Assembly (NCBI RefSeq): GCF_003253745.1
Contig: NZ_MZXV01000032.1
Location: 930,001-994,000 of the forward strand
Length of the DNA stretch: 64,000 bases
Reading direction: 5' to 3'
Origin: Mesorhizobium kowhaii
GTDB taxonomy: Bacteria > Pseudomonadota > Alphaproteobacteria > Rhizobiales > Rhizobiaceae
The notes below the pieces were generated by a model. The model was not told the origin of the DNA. It did not search any database and was given only the letters and a program-made list of their open reading frames with translations. Numbering within the stretch: position 1 is the stretch's first letter; every line of letters begins with the position of its first letter. Position numbers and translations under genes: made by a program. Below, piece by piece: positions 17,711 to 29,114 of the stretch.

Positions 17711-17873
17711 GGGTGCGGCCTTTCCGAGCGCCCTTTTCATCCGGTCACTCTATCGACTGCCTAATGCGCCACAGGGGACTTGTCGAGTGCGCAGGCCGGC
17801 GGCTGCGCCGGCTGGCGTGACGCTGCAGCGTCCCGCCCCTGTTGGCCCAGCCCAGTTGCCGCGATCCAAACAA

Positions 17874-17899
17874 AACCCGCCGGATTGCTCCGGCGGGTT
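17874..17899 (-). terminator. rho-independent terminator of the secreted-protein operon
   Basis: AACCCGCCGG (17874-17883) and CCGGCGGGTT (17890-17899) form a perfect 10-bp stem with a 6-nt loop. In the minus direction the stem is followed by TTGTTTGG. It starts 22 nt after the stop codon of the 1287-residue protein gene. Confidence 0.85.
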
Positions 17900-17921
17900 C
17901 TGACCTGTGTCGGGCAGACGG

Positions 17922-20900
17922 TTACGGCTTGACGTTCTGGATGTTTCCAGCCGGATCGTCCTGCTGTTGCTGGTCGCTTTGCGTCTTGCGCCGCGGAAGC
18001 AGCTGCTGCAGGACGTTCGGGTTCAGCAGGCCTGGTTCCAATTGCCCGCGGATCGGCCTGCAGTTTGGATAGCGCCCAATCGTGCCTTGCGGGCAGCGCC
18101 GCTTGATGATCGGCTGGCACTGGCCATTGATCATCTGCGAGCCCGGTGCGCACTCCTCCACCTGCGGCCTGGACCTGCGGCATGCGCCGTCGATCACCTC
18201 GGTCCCGCGCGGACAGACACACTCGCCGCGCTTGTTGTGGACCTGGCCGCGTATGTCGCACTGCTGCACTGGCGGCTGTTTACGCCGGCAGGCATTGCCT
18301 TGCACCTCGGTACCCCTCGGGCAGACACAATTGCCGTTGGCGTCGTGGACCTGGCCACGGATGGTGCATTGCTCGGGCTTCGGCCGGATCGGTCGGCAGG
18401 CATTGTCCCTGACTTCCGTACCCCTCGGGCAGACGCAATCGCCGTCCGAGTTGTGGACCTGACCGCGGATGGTGCACTGCTCAGGCTTTGGCCGGATCGG
18501 ACGACAGGCATTGCCCCTGACTTCAGTACCCTTCGGGCAGACACAATCGCCATCGGCATTGTGGACCTGGCCACGGATCGTGCACTGCTCGGGCTTCGGC
18601 CGGATCGGACGGCAGGCATTGTCCCTGACTTCCGTACCCCTCGGGCAGACGCAATCGCCGTCCGAGTTGTGGACCTGACCGCGGATGGTGCATTGGTCAG
18701 GCTTGTCGGTCTTGACGCATTTTCCGTTCTCAAGCCCGGTTCCGCGTGGGCAGACGCAACGCCCGTCCTCGGTGCGGATCTGGCCTTCGAGCAGCACGCA
18801 GGGCTTCGGCTTTGGCTCGACGATGACACCACCGCCGGGCGAGCACTGGCCGTTGCGGAAGGTGGTGCCTGCCGGGCAGACGCACCGGCCGGCATCGTTC
18901 ATGACGAAGCCTTGCGAGCACTCGTTCTTCACCTCATGCGTGATGATGAAGGGGTGGCAGGCATAGGCCTTGCCGCGATCGCCCTGCACATTGGCCTGGT
19001 CGCCGGGGAGCACGTCGCCGCCTTGCACCCGTGTGTCGGGAGACAGGACGCCGACGCAGTTCTGGCCGTTGACGTTGCCCCGCAGATTGGCCAGTCGGCC
19101 GTCGTCGGGAATGACCACGGTGACATGGTGTGCCTGGCTTTCCCCGGCGCCGAGCGTCAGGTTGGCGATGCAGGACAGCGGCAAGGTCGCCGGCTCCGGC
19201 GAGCAGCCGAAGGGCGGATCGATCGAGGTGATCGCAACGCCGTCCAGCCTGCCAAGACCCTCCACGCCGATCGCATCACCGATGCGAACCGGACCGGAGA
19301 AGGGGCTCGTCCCATCGTTCGTGATGGTGATCTCGAACGAGCAGGGTTGGCCGAGCTTGCATTCGCGGTCGCCGGTCTTTTCGACGCGGATGGTCGAAGA
19401 GCCGCCGCCCTTGGCGCAGGCCTGGCCGATCGGATAGACGACGTCGTCGCCCGGGGCCGGACCATACGAACCCCGCGCGCAGTTCTCGAACTCGCCGTTC
19501 GCCGAAACCGTCACGTCGAAGTGGCGGCTGGTTCCGGGTGTCATGACGGCACCGGGAATCTGGCACGACAGCGCATTGGCCGGAACCGGTCCGCACGCCC
19601 ATTCCGCGCCGTCGGGAGTGACGGTCTGGATCTGGACGGGCGCGCCGCCCGCCACCAGCGTGGCGGCGTCGTTGACCCGCACCGGACCGGTGGGGGCAGC
19701 CGTGCCGGCATTGATGACGGTGATGCGGCAAGAGACGACCGCAGCACCGGCCAGCGAGCCGCTGCACACCTTGGTGATGCGCAGGGCGGGCTTTCCGCCA
19801 TTGGGGTGACGGATGCGTTCCTTGGCGCAGGCCCTGTTGTTGGTGAGGTCGTTTTCACCAGGAATGGCCTTCACCTCGGCGCAGTTCTCCACCGTGTCGG
19901 ACTGATAGCCGGCCGGCATGACCGCCTTGACGAAGATCGGCGTCGAGGCGCCCGGTGCGAGCGAGATGCCCGCATTGTCGCAGCGGAACTGGCCGGGGCC
20001 GGTCGGTCCGCAGGTCCATGGCGGGGTCGGGCCAAAGGTCGAGGAGGCCGGCGCGCCGCCGGGATAGCTGTCGATCACCGTCAGCGGCCCATTGTAGGTG
20101 AAGGTGCCGTTGTTGATGATGTCGATCACGAAGGTGCAGATGCCGTCGGCCGTGCAGACTTCGGTGCGGGCACGCTTCTTCAGGATCAGGTCAACCTTCT
20201 TGTCGACCGGTGGCTGGCAGTCGCGATCACGATCGCCACGCCGGCAGATCGGGATCGAGGCGCAGCCGCGATCGTTCGACTGGCTGCCGAACAGCGGCTT
20301 GCCGCTGGCCGCGTAATTATAGGCGGCGCAGTTGCGCAGGACGCTGCCTTGCCAGCCGCCAGCCGGCTTGAAGCCGAGCTTGAGGTCGACGAAGGCTCCC
20401 GGATTGAGCGTGGTCACCGGATAGGTGCACGTCATCGGGGTGGTGCCGGGCACGCAGACCCAGGGCGGATTGGGCCCTGAATCCAGCGTCGAGCCGGCCG
20501 GCAGCGTCACCTCGTCGAGCACGATCTTGCCGTGGTAGGCACCGGTGCCGACATTGGTGACCCTGATGGTGAAGTCGCAGCCGCCGCCCATCGTGCAACG
20601 CTGGACTTCGGCGCGCTTTTCAACCTTGAGGTCCGGTTCCTTGTCCTTGGGCGGGCATCTCTGGTCGCGCGGGATGACGATGTCGATGGTCTGCGTGCAG
20701 CACAGGCCCCAGCCTTCCTCCGGGCCGGCATAGGTTTCGATGCCGGTGACGATGAGGTGGATGACGTCGCCGGGTGACGCGCCGACGATCTTCCAGTTGA
20801 GCACGCCGCCGCCCGCCGGCACCAATTGGGTGTCGGGGATGATGGTGATGCCGGGTGTCGTCGTCGAAACCTGCACCCACTTGCCGCCCATGTCCGGGCC

Positions 20901-21785
20901 GACCGGCATGTGGTAGATGAAGGCGCCGCCACCGGGCACGCAATCGACCGTGCCGCGTTCCACCTTGAAGCATTCCTTGCCGGGAGGTGGCGGCGGCGGA
21001 TTGCACTTGGTGACGTCGATCTTGATCGAGGTCTTTTCCCCGGTCTTGAAGTCGCCGTCGTCGGGCTTGCTCGGATCCTGCGACGGGATGATGATCCCGG
21101 TGCCGGGTCCATTGGTCACCTTGATCATGCCCTGGTTGTCGACGATCGTCGGCGAGGGGAACGCCGCATGATCGATCTTGGCCGTGATCTGGAAGGTGAT
21201 AACGCGCTCGTTGGGAGCGCCGACGCCGTCGAGATCGGAGGCGGAAATCCGGAAATCAGAAACCGTCGCCGTGTCGTTCGGATTTGCCGAAGTGCTGATT
21301 GTACCACCCGGCAGCGGCCCGCCGGACGAATCCGTGCCGTCGCCGGACACATTGACGTTGACGATCTCAAGGCCATGCGGAAGCTGGTCCTTGAAGTCGA
21401 GCCGGGCTTTTTTCAGTCTTGCCGCGAAGCCTGGGTCGGCAAAACCCTGCGGGTCGCCGCGCAAGCCGAAGCTCAGGGAATAGACGACATAGTCGCAGCC
21501 TCTCTGAGTGCCCTTCTTGGTGAAGAAAGGCACGACCCGGCCCGGTTCCGGATTGATGATGCGCGGATTATCGAGGTCGAGTCTGGGCTCCGTAATGACG
21601 GTGTAGACCTCAGCGGCGAAGCCTTGCACCGGGGTCAAGGTGGCGACCGCGATACCGGCCGCCATCAGCCAGCGCGCGCCGCGCCTGGCGAGTGACAGGG
21701 GTTTCATGATCGTCTCCAAAACGGTTGACTGCTTGACGGTTGACTGGTTGCTCGTTGCGAGCGGGGAAAGTGCGAGATTTTTCAT
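17922..21785 (-). CDS. large secreted protein with four DUF11-like domains and tandem cysteine repeats
   Basis: 1287 residues. A signal peptide is present if translation begins at the ATG at 21707 (MKPLSLARRG, hydrophobic LMAAGIAVATL, then VQGFA). The ATG at 21785 has a stronger AGGAGGGG site and adds 26 residues, so the start is ambiguous. Four DUF11-like beta domains are seen at about 385-475, 530-640, 666-780 and 797-910, each opening with a pattern like KVEKRAEVQRC...CDFTIRVTNVG. Residues ~954-1210 hold cysteine modules, five of which are 36-residue repeats. There is no C-terminal membrane anchor or sorting motif, so it is probably released or loosely surface-bound. No close function is recognised; an adhesive or envelope role is a guess. 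Confidence 0.8.
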   Translation of the reverse strand: MKNLALSPLATSNQSTVKQSTVLETIMKPLSLARRGARWLMAAGIAVATLTPVQGFAAEVYTVITEPRLDLDNPRIINPEPGRVVPFFTKKGTQRGCDYVVYSLSFGLRGDPQGFADPGFAARLKKARLDFKDQLPHGLEIVNVNVSGDGTDSSGGPLPGGTISTSANPNDTATVSDFRISASDLDGVGAPNERVITFQITAKIDHAAFPSPTIVDNQGMIKVTNGPGTGIIIPSQDPSKPDDGDFKTGEKTSIKIDVTKCNPPPPPPGKECFKVERGTVDCVPGGGAFIYHMPVGPDMGGKWVQVSTTTPGITIIPDTQLVPAGGGVLNWKIVGASPGDVIHLIVTGIETYAGPEEGWGLCCTQTIDIVIPRDQRCPPKDKEPDLKVEKRAEVQRCTMGGGCDFTIRVTNVGTGAYHGKIVLDEVTLPAGSTLDSGPNPPWVCVPGTTPMTCTYPVTTLNPGAFVDLKLGFKPAGGWQGSVLRNCAAYNYAASGKPLFGSQSNDRGCASIPICRRGDRDRDCQPPVDKKVDLILKKRARTEVCTADGICTFVIDIINNGTFTYNGPLTVIDSYPGGAPASSTFGPTPPWTCGPTGPGQFRCDNAGISLAPGASTPIFVKAVMPAGYQSDTVENCAEVKAIPGENDLTNNRACAKERIRHPNGGKPALRITKVCSGSLAGAAVVSCRITVINAGTAAPTGPVRVNDAATLVAGGAPVQIQTVTPDGAEWACGPVPANALSCQIPGAVMTPGTSRHFDVTVSANGEFENCARGSYGPAPGDDVVYPIGQACAKGGGSSTIRVEKTGDRECKLGQPCSFEITITNDGTSPFSGPVRIGDAIGVEGLGRLDGVAITSIDPPFGCSPEPATLPLSCIANLTLGAGESQAHHVTVVIPDDGRLANLRGNVNGQNCVGVLSPDTRVQGGDVLPGDQANVQGDRGKAYACHPFIITHEVKNECSQGFVMNDAGRCVCPAGTTFRNGQCSPGGGVIVEPKPKPCVLLEGQIRTEDGRCVCPRGTGLENGKCVKTDKPDQCTIRGQVHNSDGDCVCPRGTEVRDNACRPIRPKPEQCTIRGQVHNADGDCVCPKGTEVRGNACRPIRPKPEQCTIRGQVHNSDGDCVCPRGTEVRDNACRPIRPKPEQCTIRGQVHDANGNCVCPRGTEVQGNACRRKQPPVQQCDIRGQVHNKRGECVCPRGTEVIDGACRRSRPQVEECAPGSQMINGQCQPIIKRRCPQGTIGRYPNCRPIRGQLEPGLLNPNVLQQLLPRRKTQSDQQQQDDPAGNIQNVKP
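18156..18695 (-). repeat. five tandem 108-bp units encoding 36-residue cysteine modules
   Basis: Units run (minus strand) from 18695, 18587, 18479, 18371 and 18263, each 108 bp. The consensus module opens QCTIRGQVHNSDGDCVCP, continues RGTEVRDNACRP and carries four cysteines. The units from 18695 and 18479 encode identical protein and differ at only a few bases, although a diverged unit lies between them, which suggests recent duplication or gene conversion. Two looser modules precede the array. Confidence 0.9.
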
Positions 21786-21795
21786 CTTCCCCTCC

Positions 21796-23754
21796 TCAAC
21801 GTTCGCAGCTGACGGCTGGGGTTCTGAGCGGCAAAGTCATCTTGCAGCAAGGGTAGTAGCCACCCTTGTCCTTGTCGGACTTCCTGTAGAAGCAGAGCCC
21901 GACATCGACTGTGTCGCCCGGATAGTGGCCGGTGATGCCGATCGTGTATGGCGTGCCGGGCGCATGCGACATGGGGGAAGTCACCCCGACGCCTGGCGTC
22001 CTGGACTGGGCCTTGATCGAATCGCCGCCGAAGCCGGCATGGTCATGGAGATAGAGATCGGCCTCGAGGCCGGACGGCGTGCAGTAGTACTGGACGTCCT
22101 CGACATCGAGACAGGGAGGCAGATTGCCGGGCGGTGGGAAGTCCGGCGGATAGAAGGGTGGCAGGTAGCCGCCCGGGATTTCTTCATAATAGCCGGCGCG
22201 GCCTTCACAGGGATGCCAGACCGCGACGTCGCCGACGTGGCCTTCCACTTCGGGGTCTTCGAAATAGCCGTCGAAGTCGACGAACCAGGAGCCGAAGGGC
22301 GGCACGTTGGCTGGCTTGACCAGCTCCTTGGGCGTGATCTGCACGCCGTGCACGGCGAGCGGCCCGCCAGCGGCGAGCTGCTCGGCGAGCGCCGGATTGT
22401 CGCGCAGCTTGTCGCCGGTGTTGACCAGCGTCTGCGTGCAGACCGAGGTGTCGAGATTGCCATCGGCATCATAGCCATATTGCAGGTCGAGACCGCCGGC
22501 CGACTGCCGGTTGCCTTGCGGGAAGCCGACGGCATATTCCTGCGGCACTTCGACCCAGACCGATTCCGTCGCCGGATCGTCCGGGTTCTCGCGCCAATAG
22601 CGGATGACCTCGCCCTTGCCGGAATCGGCGAACTGACTGTAATCATAGCGGTTTTCGACCGGGCCGCGCTGCGCCAGATACATGAAGCCGCTGTTGTCGA
22701 AGGCGATGTCGGTGACGGCGTAGTCCTTGTCGGCCTTGACGGTCAGTTCCCAGCGCGGGTCGCCGGCAAAGGTGCCGTCGCGGGCAATGCCCACCGACCA
22801 GATTTCCGACTTTTCGCCGACCGAATAATAGAGCCGGCCGCCATGATAGGAGACGCCCCAGATGCGGCGCTCGTCCTGCGTGTAGCCCCAGCTGTCGGGG
22901 TCTTCGCTATCGAAGGCCGCGCCCTGTATGTCCATCACCGAACCATCGTCGGCGACCGGAGCCAGCCCGTGCGCCGGACGCCCGGCAACGCCATGGTCGA
23001 AGCTGTCGATCAGCCTGCCTTCGGCGTCGATGCGATGGATCAGGCCGGTGTCGAGGTCGGAGACGAAGAACTGGCGGTGGATGGGATCGAAGGTGAGATT
23101 GCCGATGCCGGGACCGCTGTTGGTGTCGATGTCGGCAAACTTGGAGACCTGGCCGGTGATGCCGTCGATCTTCCAGATGGTGCCCGGCCCGCCACCGTTT
23201 TCGGTGCCGAACTGGCCATCCATGAAGGTAGCGCCGGCAGTGCCGCGGCGCTGCCGCTCCGGCCTTCCATCGTCGTCGGCATCGGGGGTGACGATGCGGA
23301 TGCCGTGCAGCGAGGTGGCGCCGGCATAGAGATTGGGAACGCCCGACGGGACACCGTCGCGCACGCCGTCGTCATAGGTGAGGCCGAACACCTGGCCGAT
23401 CTGTTCGGCCGTCACCTCGAAGGGCGGCGGCGTGAAGACGAGCTGGCCGGCGGCCGGCCCGCCGAGATGTGAGACGTCGAACACGCGCAAGGTGGCGCGC
23501 GTCGTGTCGATGAAGGTTTCGTCGACCGGATCGACGCCGGGCGGCAGGCCTTCGTCGAAATGGGGAATGATGGTACCGGAAAATCCGGTTACCGCCATCG
23601 AGCCGGGATAGATGATCTGGGTGTCCTGCGCCTGCGCGGCGCTACCCAGCCACAGGCCGGCAGTGAGTGCCAGCGCCAGCAATCCGCTCGGATGCATGGC
23701 GCGGCGCAGGCCGCTGTTGAGAGAAGACACGAACGTGCCGCGGACGCGAGACAT
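21796..23754 (-). CDS. secreted propeller-like protein, first gene of the DUF11 operon
   Basis: The start at 23754 gives 652 residues; the frame is open far upstream only because it lies antisense to dnaK. A long signal peptide is visible ([19 protein letters not shown], cleaved before DTQIIYPG); an alternative ATG at 23697 also fits. The central region has repeats resembling NHL or SMP-30-like beta-propeller blades, such as [34 protein letters not shown] and [13 protein letters not shown]. The C-terminal third is cysteine-containing and proline-rich. It ends 10 bp before the start of the DUF11 protein gene, whose ribosome site directly follows its stop codon. Function unknown; probably extracellular and acting with its partner. 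Confidence 0.72.
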   Translation of the reverse strand: MSRVRGTFVSSLNSGLRRAMHPSGLLALALTAGLWLGSAAQAQDTQIIYPGSMAVTGFSGTIIPHFDEGLPPGVDPVDETFIDTTRATLRVFDVSHLGGPAAGQLVFTPPPFEVTAEQIGQVFGLTYDDGVRDGVPSGVPNLYAGATSLHGIRIVTPDADDDGRPERQRRGTAGATFMDGQFGTENGGGPGTIWKIDGITGQVSKFADIDTNSGPGIGNLTFDPIHRQFFVSDLDTGLIHRIDAEGRLIDSFDHGVAGRPAHGLAPVADDGSVMDIQGAAFDSEDPDSWGYTQDERRIWGVSYHGGRLYYSVGEKSEIWSVGIARDGTFAGDPRWELTVKADKDYAVTDIAFDNSGFMYLAQRGPVENRYDYSQFADSGKGEVIRYWRENPDDPATESVWVEVPQEYAVGFPQGNRQSAGGLDLQYGYDADGNLDTSVCTQTLVNTGDKLRDNPALAEQLAAGGPLAVHGVQITPKELVKPANVPPFGSWFVDFDGYFEDPEVEGHVGDVAVWHPCEGRAGYYEEIPGGYLPPFYPPDFPPPGNLPPCLDVEDVQYYCTPSGLEADLYLHDHAGFGGDSIKAQSRTPGVGVTSPMSHAPGTPYTIGITGHYPGDTVDVGLCFYRKSDKDKGGYYPCCKMTLPLRTPAVSCER

Positions 23755-24093
23755 GAAGCTACCCCCGTTAGCCACGGGAGAAACATCCGGCGTTACCGCG
23801 CAAACCAGGGCAAGGCGCGGTGGTCCGGCACGTTCTTCCCTGATCGAATTGTCTGCTTTCCTCATTTTGACGATACGCCTGCTCTTACGCAGGGTCAACG
23901 GAATCAGCAGGAAGCCCAGCGCATCGACCCCGTCCCGAAGGCGGTGGTCGCGCCGAGCTCCTGTTGTTCCCGGAGACCGCAGAGCCTCTGGGTTAATGGT
24001 CATGGGGGCTTCCTTTCCGGGCCGCACCATGCGGCACCTGGACATCAGTCGCAGGCGGACGTGGAAAGGTTCATGGAAGCCTTGCGCAGAATG
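23755..24093. other. intergenic region between the divergent secreted-protein operon and dnaK
   Basis: This stretch should hold the minus-strand promoter of the secreted-protein operon near 23770-23900 and the start of the dnaK leader. No gene-like frame with a ribosome site was found. No convincing -35/-10 pair for the minus strand could be singled out by eye. Confidence 0.4.
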
Positions 24094-24125
24094 CTTGCGC
24101 GCGATGCTGCCTGTTCTTATATACG
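24094..24125 (+). promoter_or_regulatory. heat-shock (RpoH) promoter of dnaK
   Basis: CTTG at 24094-24097, then 18 bp, then CTTATATACG at 24116-24125, matches the alphaproteobacterial RpoH consensus CTTG-N17/18-CYTATNTNNG at every defined position. It lies 118 bp upstream of the dnaK ATG, implying a leader of about 110 nt. Confidence 0.88.
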
Positions 24126-24243
24126 CGCCAAGCCGTTCGGCGCCGGTATGCCGGTTGCCGGAACGGAATTTCTTGTGAACAGGGGCTTTCGTCGGAACGC
24201 CTGTACGGGTCCTGAGAGCCTGCTTAGCGGAGAGACTAGAAAA

Positions 24244-26160
<1,917 letters not shown>

Positions 26161-26185
26161 ACCGTTTGACGGCAAGATAATGCTG

Positions 26186-26213
26186 AAAGCCCGGCGCATG
26201 GCCGGGCTTTTTT
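26186..26213 (+). terminator. rho-independent terminator after dnaK
   Basis: AAAGCCCGGC (26186-26195) pairs perfectly with GCCGGGCTTT (26201-26210) around a 5-nt loop, followed by a run of six T ending at 26213. It begins 26 nt after the dnaK stop codon. The rest of 26161-26373 carries no gene and no obvious dnaJ promoter. Confidence 0.92.
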
Positions 26214-26373
26214 GCAACCCCTTGCAGAAAAACAGCGGACCTCGCCAAAAAATTGCCGGCAAAGCCGCGTCGACACTGGCATCGCGGTTCCATCGCACCT
26301 AAATCGAAACGTCAGTGCCGGCAAAAGACACAACAATGCATCAAGACGTTGAGTATCCGGACAGCGGGAAAAA

Positions 26374-27504
26374 ATGAAAGCTGATTTCTACGAAACGCTG
26401 GGCGTCCAGAAAGGCGCCGACGAGAAGGAGCTCAAGAGCGCTTTCCGCAAGCTCGCCATGCAGTTCCATCCCGACCGCAATCCCGGCGATCATTCCTGCG
26501 AGCACAAGTTCAAGGAAATCAACGAAGCCTACGAGACACTGAAGGACCCGCAGAAGCGCGCGGCTTATGACCGCTTCGGCCATGCTGCCTTCGAGCAGGG
26601 CGGCATGAACGGCGGCGCGCAAGGCTTTGGCGCCGGCGGCTTCGCCGACATTTTCGAGGATATTTTCGGCGACATGATGGGCGGGCGCCAGCGCCGCTCG
26701 TCGGGCGGCCGCGAGCGCGGCGCCGACCTGCGCTACAATATGGAAATCTCGCTGGAAGAGGCCTTTGCCGGCAAGACCGCGCAGATCCGCGTGCCGGCGT
26801 CGATCTCCTGCTCGGAATGCTCGGGCAGCGGCGCCAAGCCCGGCACCCAGCCTGTCACCTGCTCGATGTGCAACGGCCACGGCAAGGTGCGCGCCACGCA
26901 AGGCTTCTTTTCGATCGAGCGGACCTGTCCGCAATGCCAGGGGCGCGGCCAGACCATCAAGGACCCGTGCCCGAAATGCGCCGGCCAGGGCCGCGTCACC
27001 GAAGAGCGTTCGCTGTCGGTCAACATCCCGGCCGGCATCGAGGACGGCACCCGCATCCGCCTTGCCAATGAGGGCGAGGCCGGCCTGCGCGGCGGACCGT
27101 CGGGCGATCTCTATATTTTCCTGGCGGTCAAGCCGCACGAGTTCTTCCAGCGCGACGGCGCCGATCTCTATTGCAAGGTGCCGATCTCGATGACGACGGC
27201 CGCCCTTGGCGGTTCCTTCGAGGTGACGACGCTGGATGGCACGCAGACCAAGGTGAAGGTGCCGGAAGGCACCCAGAACGGCCGCCAGTTCCGCCTCAAG
27301 GGCAAGGGCATGCCGGTGCTGCGCCAGCCCAATGTCGGCGACCTCTATATCCAGACCGCGGTCGAGACGCCGCAGAACCTCAGCCGCCGCCAGCGCGAGC
27401 TGCTGGAGGAGTTTGAACAGCTCTCATCGCAGGACAATTCGCCCCAATCGAGTGGGTTTTTCGCCCGCATGAAGGATTTCTTCGAATCCTTCGGCGAGCG
27501 TTGA
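26374..27504 (+). CDS. dnaJ: molecular chaperone DnaJ (Hsp40)
   Basis: 376 residues with all class-A parts: J domain (1-70) with FHPDRNP carrying the HPD motif, a Gly/Phe-rich linker (~75-115), four CxxCxGxG zinc motifs ([32 protein letters not shown]) at about 147-215, and a C-terminal substrate-binding region. It stimulates the DnaK ATPase. It is preceded by a well-terminated dnaK and probably has its own promoter in the gap. Confidence 0.99.
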   Translation: MKADFYETLGVQKGADEKELKSAFRKLAMQFHPDRNPGDHSCEHKFKEINEAYETLKDPQKRAAYDRFGHAAFEQGGMNGGAQGFGAGGFADIFEDIFGDMMGGRQRRSSGGRERGADLRYNMEISLEEAFAGKTAQIRVPASISCSECSGSGAKPGTQPVTCSMCNGHGKVRATQGFFSIERTCPQCQGRGQTIKDPCPKCAGQGRVTEERSLSVNIPAGIEDGTRIRLANEGEAGLRGGPSGDLYIFLAVKPHEFFQRDGADLYCKVPISMTTAALGGSFEVTTLDGTQTKVKVPEGTQNGRQFRLKGKGMPVLRQPNVGDLYIQTAVETPQNLSRRQRELLEEFEQLSSQDNSPQSSGFFARMKDFFESFGER

Positions 27505-27550
27505 TGCATAGATCAAGAACCCAAGGCATGTCGGGTGATTCCGTGAAATG

Positions 27551-27572
27551 CGTCGCGTCTTGAGACGCGACG
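27551..27572. terminator. hairpin downstream of dnaJ
   Basis: CGTCGCGTCT (27551-27560) and AGACGCGACG (27563-27572) form a perfect 10-bp inverted repeat with a 2-base centre, 46 bp after the dnaJ stop. No T-run follows, so it may be a weak terminator or a protein-binding palindrome. Confidence 0.45.
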
Positions 27573-27666
27573 AAACTTATCTTATCCACGACATGCGTCT
27601 GGTCGCGCCTTGCCTTGCGGCGCTCAAGTGTTAAGTAACTTGGGGGGAGTGCTGAGGAGAGCTTGC

Positions 27667-28269
27667 ATGACACGTCCCGGACTGCGGAAGGCGCTTGCCG
27701 AAAAGTTCGACGACGAGCTCAAATTCTTCAAGGGCTGGATCGACAAGCCGAAGACGGTCGGCTCGATCGTGCCGACGAGTTCGATCACCGCCCGCAAGAT
27801 GGCCTCGATCGTCAATCCGAAATCCGGCCTGCCGGTGCTCGAGGTCGGTCCCGGCACCGGCGTCATCACCCGCGCCATCCTGGCCCAGGGGGTGCGGCCC
27901 GAAAATCTCTACGCGGTCGAATACTCCACCGATTTCGTCCGCCACCTGCGGCAACTCTATCCCGGCGTCAACGTCATCGAGGGCGATGCCTTCAACCTCA
28001 ACGCCACGCTTGGCGAGAAGAGCGGGATGATCTTCGATTCCGTCGTTTCCGGCGTGCCGCTGCTCAACTTTCCGGTCGCCCAGCGCATCGCCTATATCGA
28101 GAGCCTGCTCGACCGTATCCCGGCCGGACGGCCGATCGTGCAGCTGACCTATGGCCCGATGTCGCCAATCCCGGCCGGCCGTGGCGACTACACGGTCAAG
28201 CATTTCGATTTCATCTTCCGCAACATCCCGCCGACGCAGCTGTGGATCTATCGGCGCGAGGCGCATTAG
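27667..28269 (+). CDS. pmtA: phosphatidylethanolamine N-methyltransferase (Sinorhizobium-type)
   Basis: The ATG at 27667 follows a GAGGAGAG site and gives 200 residues, the length of the rhizobial PmtA class. The SAM-binding motif VLEVGPGTGVITRAIL is at 57-72, and the N terminus FFKGWIDKPKTVGSIVPTS is typical of these enzymes. It makes phosphatidylcholine by stepwise methylation of phosphatidylethanolamine at the cytoplasmic membrane face. The dnaK-dnaJ-pmtA order supports the assignment. A long palindromic element starts right after its stop codon. Confidence 0.88.
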   Translation: MTRPGLRKALAEKFDDELKFFKGWIDKPKTVGSIVPTSSITARKMASIVNPKSGLPVLEVGPGTGVITRAILAQGVRPENLYAVEYSTDFVRHLRQLYPGVNVIEGDAFNLNATLGEKSGMIFDSVVSGVPLLNFPVAQRIAYIESLLDRIPAGRPIVQLTYGPMSPIPAGRGDYTVKHFDFIFRNIPPTQLWIYRREAH

Positions 28270-28410
28270 GGTGTGCCGATATTCAGGTGAGGCCGGCCTG
28301 CAAACGGCGGTTCCCTGCGCTTCCGGTGCTCACGTACGAAAAGTACGCTCCGCTCCGGTTCTCGTAAGCCACCATTTTCGGCTCGGCCTGACCTGACTCT
28401 CAACACACCC
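28270..28410. repeat. ~140-bp dispersed palindromic element, copy A
   Basis: The outer arms GGTGTG...CAGGT and ACCTGA...CACACC are inverted repeats, with an inner core CACGTACGAAAAGTACGCTCC. Related copies are at 29840-29968, 49985-50103 (inverted orientation) and 54133-54273 (inverted). It begins directly after the pmtA stop codon. Confidence 0.85.
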
Positions 28411-28506
28411 TTCACGCATGTGCCGCCAAAATCGGTTTTGATTTTTGGGCCGGTGCGTTGATTTGAGCCGCCTCTGGCTGTACCTGTCCGGGAACAAGGT
28501 TGGCCA

Positions 28507-29103
28507 ATGGCAGTGATCCCGAAAGTCCTCGTCTTCGCCGGCTCGGTGCGCAGCGGCGCCTATAGCGGCAGGACCGCCGACGTGGCGCAAAAGGAGCTCG
28601 CCATGCAAGGCGCCGAGGTGACCCGCATCTCGCTCGCCGACTATCCGCTGCCGATCCTCGACGAGGATCTGGAAAAGGAAAAGGGCGTTCCCGAAAACGC
28701 CATGAAACTCGGCCGTCTAATCATCGCCCATGATGGGCTGCTGATCGCCACGCCCGAATATAACGGCTCCATCCCGCCGCTGCTCAAGAACACGATCGAC
28801 TGGGTGAGCCGGGTGCGCAGGGATGGCAGCCGGCCGGTCAGGCCGCTGGCCGGCAAGGTGGCTGGCCTTTGCTCGTCCTCCAATGGGCACTTTGCCGGGA
28901 TCCGCTGCATCAACCATCTACGCGCCGTGCTGGTGCGTTGCCAGATGGAGGTGGTGACGCCGGAATGCTCGGTGCCGGAGGGCGGCAACGCCTTCGACGA
29001 AGGCGGCAATTTCCATGACGAAAGACTGTACAAATCGATGGAGCACCTATGCCGCACGCTGATCGAAACCTCGCGCATGCTGTCGACCCGGATCGGGGCG
29101 TGA
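28507..29103 (+). CDS. NADPH-dependent FMN reductase family protein
   Basis: The 198-residue flavodoxin-fold protein has [14 protein letters not shown] (phosphate-binding loop, ~7-20), [20 protein letters not shown] and [14 protein letters not shown], all typical of the NADPH-dependent FMN reductase/quinone reductase group. It is cytoplasmic and probably reduces FMN, quinones or azo compounds. Its stop overlaps a possible GTG start of pyrF, so the pair is likely co-transcribed. Confidence 0.85.
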   Translation: MAVIPKVLVFAGSVRSGAYSGRTADVAQKELAMQGAEVTRISLADYPLPILDEDLEKEKGVPENAMKLGRLIIAHDGLLIATPEYNGSIPPLLKNTIDWVSRVRRDGSRPVRPLAGKVAGLCSSSNGHFAGIRCINHLRAVLVRCQMEVVTPECSVPEGGNAFDEGGNFHDERLYKSMEHLCRTLIETSRMLSTRIGA

Positions 29104-29114
29104 TCGCCGATACC

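Noticed and set aside
18156..18695. CRISPR-like appearance of regular repeats
   Set aside because: Units are 108-bp coding repeats without unique spacers and keep the reading frame.
17907..20480. 857-codon open frame on the plus strand
   Set aside because: It lies entirely antisense to the DUF11/cysteine-repeat gene, has no ribosome site and mirrors the repeat pattern; a shadow of high-GC coding sequence.
23560..24243. Upstream extension of the dnaK frame
   Set aside because: DnaK begins at 24244 with [14 protein letters not shown]; the RpoH promoter lies within the extension.
27551..27572. Strong terminator for dnaJ
   Set aside because: Perfect stem but a 2-base loop and no T-run; kept only as a weak hairpin.
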